Shown here: positions 1 through 28,287 of the stretch, piece by piece
Numbering within the stretch: the first letter of the stretch is position 1
How the letters are laid out: every line of letters begins with the position of its first letter
Assembly: GCF_041146395.1 (NCBI RefSeq)
Contig: NC_090996.1
Location: 33,938,738 to 34,002,737 of the forward strand
Source of the DNA: Eulemur rufifrons
Lineage: Eukaryota > Chordata > Mammalia > Primates > Lemuridae
Direction: 5' to 3'
DNA length: 64,000 nt
Position numbers and translations under genes: made by a program
The notes under the pieces: model-generated
Told to the model about the DNA's origin: nothing
Database searches by the model: none
The model's input: only the letters and a program-made list of their open reading frames with translations

Positions 1-205
1 CCAGCAGATTTGGTGAGGATGGCTCCTCATAGATAGTGCTTTCTGGGTGCCCTCACGTGGCAGAAGAGGCGAACAGCCTCCCTCAAGCCTCTTACAAGGG
101 CGTGAATCCCAGTCTTGCGAGTGAGGCTCTCAAGACCTTACCACCTCCCAAAGATCCCGCCGTTTAATACCATCACCCTGGGAGTTGGCTTCCAACATGC
201 ACATT
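1..205 (-). repeat. Ancient interspersed repeat fragment, family unassigned
   Basis: The text resembles a dispersed mammalian element with phrases such as 'accatcaccctgggagttgg' and 'tcacgtggcagaagaggcga'. Related text occurs at about 37,010-37,150. I could not assign a family from memory, and strand is a guess. It lies in the TRAP1 intron before exon 5. Confidence 0.35.
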
Positions 206-428
206 TAGGAGAACACCAGTGTTGAGGTCGCAGCAGCCAGCCACAGGATGGGCAGATCTGAGGCTCCCAAGTGAGAGCTACACCTGTTCCCGGGGAGGTG
301 CTGCGAGAGGCAGCGGGACGGCACTGCCTCCCCGTCTCCCGTGGCGATGGGGTTGGGCCATCCCTGTGTCTCCCGCAGAGTGTACTCTTCACACCTGCTT
401 CCTATAGTTTGTATTTTCTCTCTCTCTC

Positions 429-594
429 TTTTTTTTTTTTTTTTTTGAGACAAGATCTTGCTCTGTGGCCCAGGCCAGAGTGCAGGGTTGCAATCATAGC
501 TCACTGCAACCTCGGACTCCTGAGCTTAAGGGATCTTCCCACTTCAGCCCCCCAGACTGCTGGGGTTACAGGTGTGAGCCACTGCGCCCAGCCT
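429..594 (-). repeat. Short Alu-type (7SL) SINE
   Basis: A poly-T start, 'gagacaagatcttgctctg', and an end of 'gtgagccactgcgcccagcc' mark an antisense Alu-type element. The middle is missing, so it is a monomer-like or internally deleted copy. Confidence 0.8.
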
Positions 595-952
595 GTATTC
601 TCTTAAATCAGATTGTCCTGCTGGATCAGTAGAGCCACCAAAGGAGGAAATAGCTGTTCTAAAGAACCAAGCCAAGGAGAAGGCACTGACAAGGCAGAAT
701 TGTGGTGACAGAAGACTCGTAGCTTTGCCTCCAAGTTGCTGACTTAGTATGCTCTTCTCAGGGTGGTTTTCGGTAATCCAGGACACTTTCTGCTCTGGTG
801 AGGCCGGGCTGAGGTGACTGCAGTGAGTCTTTTCTGATCAGCGTGTGGTGTCACTTCGCCGGGCCCCGTCTGCCCAGTGTCGTTGATGCTATTTGCCTCA
901 GCCCACTCCCCCGGTGCCGTTGCTCTGGCACTTAGAGTGTCTTTCTCCTCAG

Positions 953-18128
<17,176 letters not shown>

Positions 18129-18239
18129 TGGCCGAGGGGGTCCTGGTCGGAGCTGTGGCCTTTGCCTGGGACGCGTCTTCCAGGCAGGGCGCAGGGAGGA
18201 AGGACTGACACACAAATGGGAACCTTGAACTTTACCTAA

Positions 18240-18245
18240 ATTAAA
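18240..18245 (+). terminator. TRAP1: TRAP1 poly(A) signal ATTAAA
   Basis: ATTAAA 112 bases after the TRAP1 stop, a usual distance. Cleavage would fall at about 18,255-18,270. It faces the DNASE1 signal 8 bases away. Confidence 0.7.
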
Positions 18246-18253
18246 AGGTATTT

Positions 18254-18259
18254 TTTAAT
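18254..18259 (-). terminator. DNASE1: DNASE1 poly(A) signal ATTAAA (reads TTTAAT on +)
   Basis: On the - strand ATTAAA lies about 100 bases after the DNASE1 stop. Cleavage 10-30 bases on would be at 18,225-18,245, so DNASE1 and TRAP1 transcripts would overlap by some tens of bases. Confidence 0.65.
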
Positions 18260-18361
18260 CTACATGATAGACATTTTGTCCAGGCTCTGACGTAGCCCGT
18301 GTTCTTGGTGGGGAGGAGGGGGCTGTGCTTGGGGCCACGAGGTCTCCGAGTGCTGCTCAGG

Positions 18362-18415
18362 TCAGCCTGTCTTCAGTGTCACCTCCACGGGGTAGTGGTC
18401 ACTGATGGCCAGGGC
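18362..18415 (-). CDS. DNASE1: DNASE1 coding exon 8 (last)
   Basis: Seventeen residues and TGA (+ strand 18362-18364). Acceptor 'ccccccag' on the - strand. It contains SDHYPVEV with catalytic His252. It ends LKTG where human ends LK. Confidence 0.93.
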   Translation of the reverse strand, partial: ALAISDHYPVEVTLKTG

Positions 18416-21148
18416 CTGGGGGGAAGCAGGTGGCAGGGTCAGGCCTGAACCCAGGCTGCTGGCTTCTGTCCCCAAGCACCTCACTGCCAGGTCCACCAGG
18501 GAAGAGCTGGTGGAAGGAACCTTTCAGTCACAACCTCAACTACCCTGGCCTACGACCCGTCAGGCAAAGGCCAGGCCTGGCTCATCAGACCTGTGGAAAA
18601 GCAGTAGCTGGGCGAGGGTACCCCAGGCCTTGTTCAGCTCCTGCGTCCCAGCTATGCATGCGAAGGAAGGACACCTACCAGCTGGTCACTCAGGCCGTAC
18701 GTAGCTTGGAAGTCAAAAGGAGCAGCCGAGCCCGGAACCACAGCGCCTTGGAGCACAGACCCTGAGACCACGATGCTGCAGTGTGTTGGGACAAGCGAGA
18801 AGGTGCCCGTGTCACTCACTGCTCTGGCTCCGGGCCCACCCTGCTTTGCCGGCCCCCTCCACAGTGCAGCGGAGCCTGTGGGCTCGGACCTGCTCCTGCA
18901 AGCTGAGCCGAGGCACCTCCCCAGCCTGCGGCAGCTGGAGCCAGTGCAGGTCTGAGGGTGCCCAAAACCGCACCCCGCCCCCAGCCTATACACCTGAGGC
19001 TGTTCAGAAGCAGAAAGAACCCAGGTTTCTGCCTCTCCTTTCAACTGTAAATGTGCTTTTCCAAAAAACTAAAAAATAGTGGCTTTTTAAATGGATTGAC
19101 TAAAGCTCGAACTTGGCCATGTCTGAAGCCGGACCTACAAATCGAGGCTCTGGAACAGGCCCAGGCCCGCTCACCGGTCATAGGCACAGTGCGTGGACGT
19201 CACCGTGGTGTCAGCCGAGTCAGGAATCAGCCACTGGAAGGCAGAGTTCGTACGCAGGCGGATGGACGGCCAGTGGGAGGGGGTCACGTAGCTGCAGCCA
19301 GCGTTGAAGTCGCCCATCAACATGATGTCCTACCAGGAACACCCATCAGTTGGCCCACGGACAAGTGGCAGCCCCTAGAGCCCACCGTCTCTGGGAGGGC
19401 CTCACCTCCATGTCCCACTTCTGTCTGACATCCAGGTAGACATCGTAGAGGGCGTCAATCTCAGCCACCGCATCTGCTGGGGCTGCGTGCAGGGGCACGA
19501 TGGCAAACTCCCTGACCTCTGAGGAGACAGTGGTCACACCAAGTACACGGTGTACAGGGCCTGCCTCCGGGAGACTGGCCTGAGGGTGCATTGGGGTCCA
19601 CACTCCTGCAGGGCCAGACTCAGTCACGCGGTCGGGGCTGGGATGAGTGACAGTCCCCCAGGGGGCAGGCATTTTCCTAAGGAACAACCACCACACTAGA
19701 GCCGGGGGCAGCATGTGACTTGGCCCCTGCAGGGCTGAGGGCGTGGCACAGCAGCACTCACCTGTGAATGGGGAGGAGAACTTCACAATGGCTGGCTCTC
19801 GACTAAAGGTGTCATTCCCACAGGGCTCACAGCCATCGTCGTAATAGTAGCTGTCCAGCACGGACACCTGGTCAGGCCTGTGGGAAGGCCAGGTGGAGGA
19901 GGTGACCGTGGGCTGGGGAGCTGCCCCCTCCCACACGGCACCTGTGGGCTGGCCTCGTCTGCTCCCAGGCAGCAGGAGGGGCCAAGTGATACTCCAGCCA
20001 CATCTTGCCCGCCCCTCCGAAGGCCGTGACAGGGACCCCAGACGGCAGCCCCAAGTCGAGCCACCCGCTCACCCCACTGGTCTGAGGCCACAGGTGGCTG
20101 GACTGCAACTGCACCCTGCTCTATGGCCTTGGACTCTTGTCCCATAGGGCAAATTGCTTCTCCAACGCTGCTGGGGTCCTTCCAGGTGAGCTGACTTCCC
20201 GGGCTCTAGATCAGCCCTCTGCCGGTGCCCTCCAAGGCACAGACATGGGGTCTGTCTCCCACAACTCAGTCCTTGCTGTCACGGCCCAGCTGGGCCCAGG
20301 GCTCTACCTGTACACGAAGAGGTAGCGCTCCTTGTAGCTGTTGCGTCCCAGGGGCTCACTGACGACATAGTGGTAGGTGTCTGGCGCATCCCTGGGTTGA
20401 GAAAACAGAAGGTCCCAGTTGGGGCACCACAGAGGGACCCTCTGGCTGCAGACAGACAACAGGGCTCTGCCCACATCACAGCCCTGGGGCCCACATGAAG
20501 TGAGGCTGTGCCTGGACAGGGTCGTCACCTCCCCCAGGACTCCACACTGTCACCCACTGATTGAGTTTGTCCAGCAGCTTCCCCACGGCCGTCAGGTGGC
20601 TGTCTCTGACTTCCTGGACCAGGGCCACGTCATAGCGACTCAGAATCTGGGGGACGGGGCCACAGAGGTGCTGAGCTGGCCACCTGGGTACGTCCAGCCC
20701 CGCCTGCCCCCAGACACCCACAACAGGAGCAGCAGCTGCTCCCACAGTGTGTTCCCAGCCCGGCTTTGCCCGCAGCCTTCTGCCTTTGCCTGGGCTCCCA
20801 CTGCCAGTCATGGGCAGCACGGCCCTGACGGGACCCTGGGCTGGCAGCCAGGGCCCGTTTCACCCCTAAGTGACCGGCCCGAGACTGAAGGTGCTGTATG
20901 CCGGGCACCCGGCAGTCTGGGGCCCACAGGGCTGACCACCTCCCATGCCCAGGGCCCATCACCCCCTCCCTGGGTTCCTCTGCCCTCAGGGACAGGCATC
21001 CTGGACTCACCTGCACAATGTAGTTGGAGAGGGTGGCATTGGACATCTTGGTCTCCCCAAAAGTCTGGATGTTGAAGGCTGCAATTCTCAGAGCCGGGAC
21101 CACCTGCAGCAGGCCGGCGAGGGCCAACAGCTCGCCCAGCAGCCTCAT
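18362..21148 (-). CDS. DNASE1: DNASE1, secreted deoxyribonuclease I (complete coding region)
   Basis: DNASE1 is a secreted endonuclease that needs Ca2+ and Mg2+. It degrades extracellular DNA in serum and the gut and is inhibited by G-actin. Eight exons join in frame on the - strand: 21148-21011, 20646-20558, 20391-20308, 19877-19762, 19518-19406, 19329-19175, 18775-18679 and 18415-18362. They give 281 residues; human has 282. Residues 1-19 are a signal peptide. Catalytic and metal residues, in mature numbering, are all present: Glu39, Glu78, His134, Asp168, Asn170, Asp212 and His252. Tyr65 and Val67 of the actin-binding face, N-glycosylation sites NAT and NDT, and both disulphide pairs are also kept. 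The upstream Met of human MRGM is Arg here, so the start is the second Met. The C-terminus is two residues longer than in human. Confidence 0.96.
18679..18775 (-). CDS. DNASE1: DNASE1 coding exon 7
   Basis: Acceptor 'cactgcag', donor 'gtaggt'. It completes Arg232 and encodes 32 residues, including [20 protein letters not shown] and SDQL. Confidence 0.93.
19175..19329 (-). CDS. DNASE1: DNASE1 coding exon 6
   Basis: Acceptor 'cctggtag', donor 'gtgagc'. It encodes [12 protein letters not shown] (Asp168, Asn170) and THCAYD (Asp212), with both cysteines of the Cys173-Cys209 disulphide. Confidence 0.95.
19406..19518 (-). CDS. DNASE1: DNASE1 coding exon 5
   Basis: Acceptor 'tctcctcag', donor 'gtgagg'. 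It encodes [20 protein letters not shown] with catalytic His134, then [14 protein letters not shown]. Confidence 0.95.
19762..19877 (-). CDS. DNASE1: DNASE1 coding exon 4
   Basis: Acceptor 'ttcccacag', donor 'gtgagt'. It encodes [20 protein letters not shown], with the Cys101-Cys104 loop and the second N-glycosylation site NDT. Confidence 0.95.
19878..20307 (-). other. DNASE1: DNASE1 intron 4 (human VNTR position)
   Basis: In human the intron between the equivalent exons carries a 56-bp VNTR (HumDN1). These 430 bp show no tandem repeat on reading. No exon or RNA gene seen. Confidence 0.5.
20308..20391 (-). CDS. DNASE1: DNASE1 coding exon 3
   Basis: Acceptor 'caacccag', donor 'gtagag'. It encodes [20 protein letters not shown] and ERYLFVY, with actin contacts Tyr65 and Val67 and with Glu78. 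Confidence 0.95.
20558..20646 (-). CDS. DNASE1: DNASE1 coding exon 2
   Basis: Acceptor 'ccccag', donor 'gtgggt', last codon split (CA+G, Gln). It encodes [20 protein letters not shown] with metal ligand Glu39. Confidence 0.95.
21011..21148 (-). CDS. DNASE1: DNASE1 coding exon 1 (human exon 2)
   Basis: Forty-six codons: signal peptide ([17 protein letters not shown]), then [20 protein letters not shown] with the first N-glycosylation site. Donor 'gtgagt'. The exon itself starts at 21158 after acceptor 'ctcgcag'. Ten untranslated bases precede ATG. In human an ATG lies within these; here it is AGG. Confidence 0.94.
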
Positions 21149-21544
21149 GCCCCTCCTCCTGCGAGAACGAGGGTCACGGGTGTGGAGGAAGTGAGACGTC
21201 ACCCCTTGCCACCAGCATCCCTGCCTCCCTGGAGTCCAGTGTGGCAGGAGCTGCTGGAGCCCAAGGTCAGGGAGGTCCTGTCTTCACGGGCTGTGCTGCA
21301 CCGCAGGCTGGGGAGACCCTCGCAACCTGTTTGCAGTGTCCAGAGAGCCAAACACCTGTGCCCAGTACAGGACCCTGGGTGTCCTCACTCCTTCACCCAC
21401 CAGAAAATCAGCCCCTATGAGGGACACCAGAGCCCACTGGGACCCCAGCTTGCTGGAGGAGACTCCCTCACTCTACTGGGGGTTGCAGCTCTGAGCCTCC
21501 CTCCCCTGGCCCTCCCAGGACACGACTCTGGGGCTGGTGCTCAC

Positions 21545-21580
21545 CTGAGGTGACGACGATGTCCACAGAGATGACAACAA
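21545..21580 (-). other. DNASE1: Candidate DNASE1 non-coding exon 1
   Basis: Inference. A consensus donor ('cctcag' then 'gtgagc') lies on the - strand at 21545/21544, 386 bp before the acceptor of the first coding exon. A TATA box sits at a suitable distance upstream. The exact transcription start is not visible. Confidence 0.5.
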
Positions 21581-21602
21581 TTCTGCCAAGAATCTACAAT
21601 TT

Positions 21603-21610
21603 CTTTTATA
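21603..21610 (-). promoter_or_regulatory. DNASE1: TATA box of the proximal DNASE1 promoter
   Basis: TATAAAAG on the - strand. A start about 30 bases on would fall near 21,580, giving a non-coding exon of about 36 nt that ends at the donor at 21545. Confidence 0.5.
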
Positions 21611-21898
21611 TTGATTTTCTCCTTTCGTAAGAAAAAGTTAGTCTACAAAGGGAAGCCTCTGAAGCAGCACGGCTGTGAGGTCCTGGCAGGGCTGCTGGGC
21701 TCGGGTTCTGCACGGGCAGCGTGTGCTGCCCCAGGGCTTTAAAGGTTGGCAGCCTGACCTTCCCTGGGACACGTGCACACCTGAGGGCATCTGGGCGGCT
21801 TCCATGACACAGGTTGCTGACACGCGCTTACTTCTACAGGGTCCTTGCTGCTGTAAAAACAGGAAAACAGCACCTGATAATCACGTTTGCACTGTTTC

Positions 21899-22183
21899 TT
21901 TTTTTTTTTTTGAGACAAGAGTCTCGGTCTGTCACCTGGGCTAGAGTGCAGTGTCTTGACCATAGCTCACTGCAACTTCCAACTCCTGGGGGCTGAGGTG
22001 ATCCTCCTGCCTCAGCCTCCTGAATAGCTGGGACTACATGCCTGGCTAATTTTTTCTATTTTTAGTAGAGATGGGAGTCTTGCTCTTGCTCAGGCTGGTC
22101 TCAACCTCCTGACCTCTCAATCAGTCCTCCCACCTCTGGCTCCCAGAGTGCCAGGATTACAGGTGTGAGCCACCGCACCAGCC
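21899..22183 (-). repeat. Alu-type SINE
   Basis: Antisense, from a poly-T tract and 'gagacaagagtctcggtctg' to 'gtgagccaccgcaccagcc'. It lies about 290 bp upstream of the candidate DNASE1 TATA box. Confidence 0.85.
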
Positions 22184-24249
22184 TGCACTTGGTTTTAAAA
22201 CATCTAATGAAAGGGCCAAAGGTTCCTTTGTTCTTCACACATGCAGCCCCTGGCCCCCCACTGACCCCAGGCTCTCGAGGAGGGATGGGGATAGCAGCTG
22301 TTTGTGGGAGGGTAGGGCCAGGCTGCCCGTCCCTGGTCTGGGGGCCCCGAGCCAGAGGCCGAAGCCCCATACAGAGCTGCATGTTGCAAACGGAGCCCTG
22401 TGGTGGCCCAGGACCCTCTTACCACCCCCACCCCTGCCTTCCTGCTGCAGCACCGAGGTGCAGGCAACTCGGCAAGACGCCAGGGGCCCTGGACAGGGAG
22501 CGTGACCCTCCAGCATCCCGTGACCCTCCAGCATCAGGGATGCCTGGCCTTGGGGGTCCACTGGCCACAGGGCCAGGAAGGATGGGACTGCAAGGCCCTC
22601 TCCAAGTTGCTGCAGGCAGTGGGGAGTCTTTTTGAGGTGTTTAGGCCCGGGGGGACCCCAAGTGACCAGGTCCCAAGAGTGGGGCGGCAGTTAGGAGCCA
22701 GGCCAGGCCTTTGGTCCAGTCATTTCTTGGAATCCTTCACTTTCCCATTTATATTCATTTCCTGAAGCTGCTTGCTCCACCCACCACAATTCTGGTGGCT
22801 CAAAACATCAGGAATTCATCCTCTCAGCTCTGGAGGCCGAAGCCTGAGCTCCGGTGTCAGCAGGGCCACGCTCACTCTGGAGGCTCCAGGGGATCCCTGT
22901 CTTCCGGTTTCCGATGGTTGCCAGCCGTCCTTGGCTTGTGGCGTGCCACTTTACTCTGTGGGCACATGGCCTCCTCCACTGCCACCTGTCCTCTACTCCC
23001 TTATACATGTGTCTACAATTTAAGGTCCTCCCACATAGCAGGAACAGTGTCCCCACCTCACCATCCTCAGTCACATCTGCCAAGTCCTTTTTGGCTCTAT
23101 AAATTAACATGCAGAGGTCCCGGGGATGAGGTCAGATGCCTGCTGGGGTGCCAGGTCAGCCCACCACCCCATCCCGGGGGCTCTGCCCATCTGGAAGGGC
23201 CTGTGCTGGCTCTCCAAGGACAGCACCACTGCGTGGGAGGGCCTGGTGCCCCCTGAAGGCCTGGCAGAACTGAGGCAGGACCCAGGCCTAAAGACCAGAG
23301 GGGGTGGGGGTCTGCGGGAGGCTGGGGGACAGCGGGCAGGTGGGCTCACCGGCAGGAGTCACCAGAGGCTGAGGTCAAAGTCAGGAAGGTACCACTGCAC
23401 TGGCCAGCATGACGCAGAAGGCGGACCTAGTGGGGATTAAAAACAGTCAGAAGGGAAACCAACTTCAAGACGGGAGTGCCCCTTTAAGTAATAAAAACAC
23501 GCTGACAGATGGCTCTGGTTCGCTGCGCTAAGGTGGATCAACTCATTTGTCCCTGGATACAGTGTCTGAGACGGGACCTCACGACCTGCTCCTCCAGCTG
23601 CCACAAGCCCCATCTTGGACTTTTTCAAAGTTTTGACTGCCGATTCTTCCCGTTCTCAATCCCTGAGGTTGGGACAGCCTCGAGCATGTCAAAATGTGGT
23701 GGCCAAACACCAAGCAAGGCCATTGCAGTCTCCAGCGTATACGGCCTGATCCTCTGACTTTGGTGTTTTTCTTTCCTGGATACGTGTCTGCCAAAGACCC
23801 TCCTGGGGAAAGGGAGTGAGCCTAGAGGGCAGCCACCACCCCCTAACAAGGCCCATCTGGTCCAGCCTTCAGCCAGACACAGGGGACACCAGTTATTGCT
23901 CATCACGTGGATGTCTGACCCTGGTTCCCGGCACGAAGGTGCCCATCTGGTCTGTCGTCCCCTCCTAGCTCAACCGAATGCTGCCCTGTCGTTTTCAGTC
24001 CCAGGCACGGTGCCTGCCTCCTTCCCCCACGCACCAGAAGGAAGGTCGGGACTCAGGCCCCACTCGTACGCACTTGGGCACCTGCTGCCTGCCATGCTGA
24101 GAGCAACACAGCCCAGGAGGGGCCTGGCCTGGGTGTCACAGATGCAGGCTCTGGCCAGGCACACCCCTGTACCTTCAACCACCTGGGACCTCAGTGTCTT
24201 CATCTATCAGATAGGTTAAGACCTTCACTGCCTCCCCCTGAGGGTTTTG
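22184..24249. other. Region upstream of DNASE1, no gene seen
   Basis: Mostly GC-rich unique sequence. It includes a two-copy tandem of 'gtgaccctccagcatc' at 22,501-22,538 and a dispersed-repeat-like segment at 22,765-23,110 ('ttctggtggctcaaaacatc', 'ggctccaggggatccctgtc') that I cannot assign. A - strand donor-like 'gtgagc' sits near 23,349. Confidence 0.4.
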
Positions 24250-24597
<348 letters not shown>

Positions 24598-24599
24598 CA

Positions 24600-25185
24600 T
24601 TACATCTTGCTTTATTCCTTCCCAAGATGTTCCCTCACTGTAAAGCTGGGTTGTAGCAGCTACTGAAAGAACAATTACTGTGTGAGAATCAGTGTGGAAC
24701 GAGGCAGTGGGGGTGGCTGTGTTGAATCAGGGTCCAAGTTTTAAAAAGTAGCCAACAAGTGCACACATCCCATGAGGAAATAACTGTGGCTACTTAAACA
24801 TGAAATAAGTTTTTTTCCTTTAAATTTATGTATATTACTATTCCAAATGTCCTACTATAAGTTTCCAGGATGTAAGAACTTACTGTTTCGGTTTACATAT
24901 TTAACAGATAGAATTGTCAGGTATATCTTTTGACCTAGGGGCCCCTTAAAATAATTATGGAAACTTAACTAAGAGTGCTCTGAACTGAGAAAGCCTGAGA
25001 AACTCTGGTTCTAACATAATGGGTGTGCCTGGGTTACTAGATTATGTATCCCACTTTACTGAATATAACTTCTTTTCTAGCCTCATCATTTATAATGCTT
25101 GAACATCTTATCACAAAGAAATTCTCAATTCTATAAATCACTACTGAGAAGAATTAATTACAATGGATTAAACATATCCTTTGTA
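24600..25185. other. AT-rich spacer
   Basis: AT-rich sequence without recognisable gene or repeat. Confidence 0.4.
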
Positions 25186-25472
25186 GCCAGGCACAGTGGC
25201 TCGTGCCTGTAATCCCAGCACTTTGGCAGGCTGAGGCGGGAGGATTGCTTAAGGCCAGGAGTTTGAGACCTGCCTGGGCAACATAGTGAGACTTTATCCC
25301 TACAAAAAATAAAAATTAGGCGTGGTAGTGCGTGTCTGCAGTCCCAGCTACTTCGGAAGCTATGGCAGGAGGATCATTTGAGCCGAGGAGTTGGAGGCTG
25401 CAGTGAGCTGTGATCACACCATTACACTCCAGGCCGGCCAACAGCGAGACCCTGTCTCAAAAACCAACCAAC
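25186..25472 (+). repeat. Alu-type SINE
   Basis: Sense dimer from 'gccaggcacagtggctcgtg' to 'gagaccctgtctcaaaaac'. Confidence 0.88.
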
Positions 25473-25516
25473 TAATCCACCCTCTCATTTCACTTCTGTT
25501 TAAATATATGAGTTCA

Positions 25517-25861
25517 GGCTGGGCGCAGTGGCTCATGCCTGTAATCCTCGCACTCTGGAAGGCCGAGGCGGGTGGATCACTCGAGGTCAGGAGTTCGAGA
25601 CCAGCCTGAGCAAGAGCGAGACCCCGTCTCTACTAAAAATAGAAAGAAATTAACGGCCCTACTAAAAATATATGCAGAAAAAATTAGCCAGGCATGGTGG
25701 TGCATGCCTGTAGTCCCAGCTACTTGGGAGGCTGAGGCAGGAGGATCACTTGAGCCCAGGAGTTTGAGGTTGCTGTGAGGTAGGCTGAAGCCACGGCACT
25801 CCAGCCCGGGCAACAGAGTGAGACTCTGTCTATAACTAACTAAATAAATAAATAAATAAAT
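25517..25861 (+). repeat. Full-length lemur-type Alu with (AAAT)n tail
   Basis: Sense, starting 'ggctgggcgcagtggctcat', with the arm-linker 'ttagccaggcatggtggtgc', ending in an AAAT microsatellite at 25,838-25,861. Confidence 0.92.
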
Positions 25862-26690
25862 TCATACTGGTGTAAAAAAATTAGCCACTTTTGGGGGATG
25901 CCAGGGAGCCAACGCATTATTCTGCAAATAGGCAAAGTCAAAGAATCCAGAACTTATCCTGCCTTTTCTATGCAAATAGTACTGCTGAGAAACCCACAAT
26001 TAGAGAGGGTTCTCTTCTGACAGGCTTATTCTAGCTAATAAACTAGGAAGCAATGCTAGGTTTTGAAACTCACCTCTCTGCAGTCTGTCAGTGCTGCGGA
26101 CATCACAACAGACAACCGGCCCTCTGTGCCTCCTGACCCGAGAACACAGCAGCGCTTAGGAAGAACTCTTGCCAAAACAACCTTGAATCTGAGTGAACCT
26201 CTAGGTCTAAACACCAGCTTAAAGCAAATACAGGGGACAGAAGCTCATGTTCAACAGCACCATGGGGACAGATCATGACACAGAGTGCAGGAAACTGTAC
26301 AGGACAAAGGACAGTCTCTCATCAGCACATTTCAAGAGGACTCAGCAGCCTGCATCGCTCAGGAAACACTCCTCCAGCTGTCCTCTGGGGCAGGGGATTT
26401 GTCCAACTTCAGCTGCAGCCAGGACACCAGCCCTCAGGTCTGCCAGGCACCGTAAACTTGCCATGGCTGTAATGAACCCCGGATCACAGCCCTGGCCTTG
26501 CCCACTCCTCGCTTTGGCCCTACGGCCATCCAGATGCTCAGACACTTGAGATCATTGTCTGTCCCTGAGATCCCCTCTGTCCTGTGGCCCCGCCCCCACT
26601 CGCATCCAGAGCCTGCACACTGGCCCTGTCCAACCTGTCCCCATGGCCTTCCTGCTTCCAGAAACCCGATCCCACAATCCACAGAGCTCC
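25862..26690. other. Spacer, no gene seen
   Basis: Unique sequence. On the - strand 'gtgagt' at 26,073-26,068 follows 'tgcagagag', a good donor motif that could belong to an alternative DNASE1 5' exon. Evidence is weak. Confidence 0.35.
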
Positions 26691-27075
26691 AAGAACATCT
26701 CATGAACATCTCATGTGTAATTTGATCATGTTATTCCCCTGCTTAAAATCTGTCACCAGTTTCTCATTGTCCTTAACATGAAATCCAATACTATGACCCA
26801 TCCGGTTCTAGCTCAGCATCTTCTGCTCCACTTGGAGAGCTGAGGCCGCCTTGTCATTGCAGCTTCAGCTTGAAGCCACCCGATCCCTACCACCAACCTG
26901 CCCATATCATTTTCTCACAGCCCATGTCACTTACTTGTCTAATGTGTTTACTCCCGTATTTGTTTATCCTCATTTATGGCCACCTTCTCGACCAGGACGC
27001 AGCGGCCATGTCTGTCTTGTCCGTGAAAATATGCCAAGTGCCTATGACAATGCCTGGAACATGGAAGGAGCTCCA
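26690..27075 (+). repeat. L2 element 3' end
   Basis: L2-like text: 'tgtaatttgatcatgttatt', 'ttaacatgaaatccaatact', ending 'atgcctggaacatggaagga'. Old and diverged. Confidence 0.55.
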
Positions 27076-28136
27076 CAGACAGCTGCCGGACACAGCCCAG
27101 CTACAAGCTCACCTCCTACTCCACACCTTCAGGCCAAGTGAGAAAACATCCCTTTTTCCATGGACCTTCCAGAGAAAACCCTGTTCTCAGAAAGAACCTG
27201 GCACATTGGACACTGCAGGACGTCTAAGTGGCACTTGGACACTTGGCTTGAGCTGACCAGAAGCTCCAGGTCTGTTGGGGTCCCACGAGGCCCACCTCCC
27301 CTTGGTGGGCTGCATGCGGGATTCCTTCTCTCCCCTCAAGAGGTGTCCGTACTGGCCCCACCAACAGAGCATCTTAGAGGACAAAGGTCCTCTTTACTTC
27401 TGGCAAAGGGCCAGTGTCTGCCGTGATATTACTTTAATCCTCATGCTCAATGACCTGAGCAGGTCACAACCATCACTCAGCAAAACGTGTTGCCCTTGGT
27501 CTGCGACCTGGCCTCTGCTCACCATCCCTCATGAATTTATTTCTGTTCGTTATAAAGAAAGCATTAACCCAGGGTGGAAAAATCTCAGAACGTGCGTCTG
27601 AATTGCCAAGGTTCACAACAGCGGCACAGTCACACTCAGCAGCAGACCGGCCTCCGCTTCCTCATCCCTGGCTGCTGGCAGAACAGTCAGCTTCCACCTC
27701 CTCAGGGCCTGGGCCTGAACTGGCATCTCTCAGCCCACCCTCTGTTGGCTGCCCTGTCCCTACCCCCCTCCCACTGCTACTTTTCTGCACCCTGCTTTTA
27801 GCAAAGATGCAAATGAAAAGTTTAAAAAGCCAGTTTCTAAACTGCATGTTGGGAGGGTTGAATGCCTGCAGCCTGAGGCCATGAGTACAAACGCGAGCTT
27901 GCGTGTTCCCAGTGGTAAACCTGAGGCCCGTGAGGATTAAATAGAGCCGCAGCGCTCTGCTTCCTGGGTCATGCACACGGACTCCCAGTGTGCTGTTTCC
28001 AACAAGGGTCACAATGAAAAGTGTTCCCCAAACCCAATTCCAAAGCCATCTTAGTCTCTCCCAAGCACAACGGGCATTTTCAGCAGCGTCCCCTCCATGC
28101 CCAAGGCTGGGAGTCCACAGAAGGGGTGAGGAGGGC
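27076..28136. other. Spacer, no gene seen
   Basis: Unique-looking sequence between an L2 fossil and an inverted repeat. Open frames are short and lack splice context. Confidence 0.4.
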
Positions 28137-28287
28137 CCTGGGGCAGCCGGACCTGAGGGGCCAAGATCCCTGAGAGGAAGGAGGCCTGAGTAAAGAGGCT
28201 GACACTCAGCACCAGTTTCCGCTCCAGGCACCTGCTGTGAAGCTGCTCAGGGCAAAGCAGCAGGAAGTGGCTGAAAAGCAGAGCACA
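28137..28287. repeat. Inverted repeat, left arm
   Basis: The reverse complement of this arm matches 28,909-29,055 at roughly 90 percent by eye. Shared words are 'gctgctttgccctgagcagc', 'ttcacagcaggtgcctggag' and 'tcagggatcttggcccctc'. Confidence 0.85.

Noticed and set aside
19346..19936. 196-codon - strand frame as a single DNASE1 exon
   Set aside because: It spans two exons and the intron between them. Splice sites at 19,762 and 19,518 restore the human sequence.
19878..20307. Search for the DNASE1 intron 4 VNTR
   Set aside because: No 56-bp tandem unit is visible, so the human repeat appears absent here.
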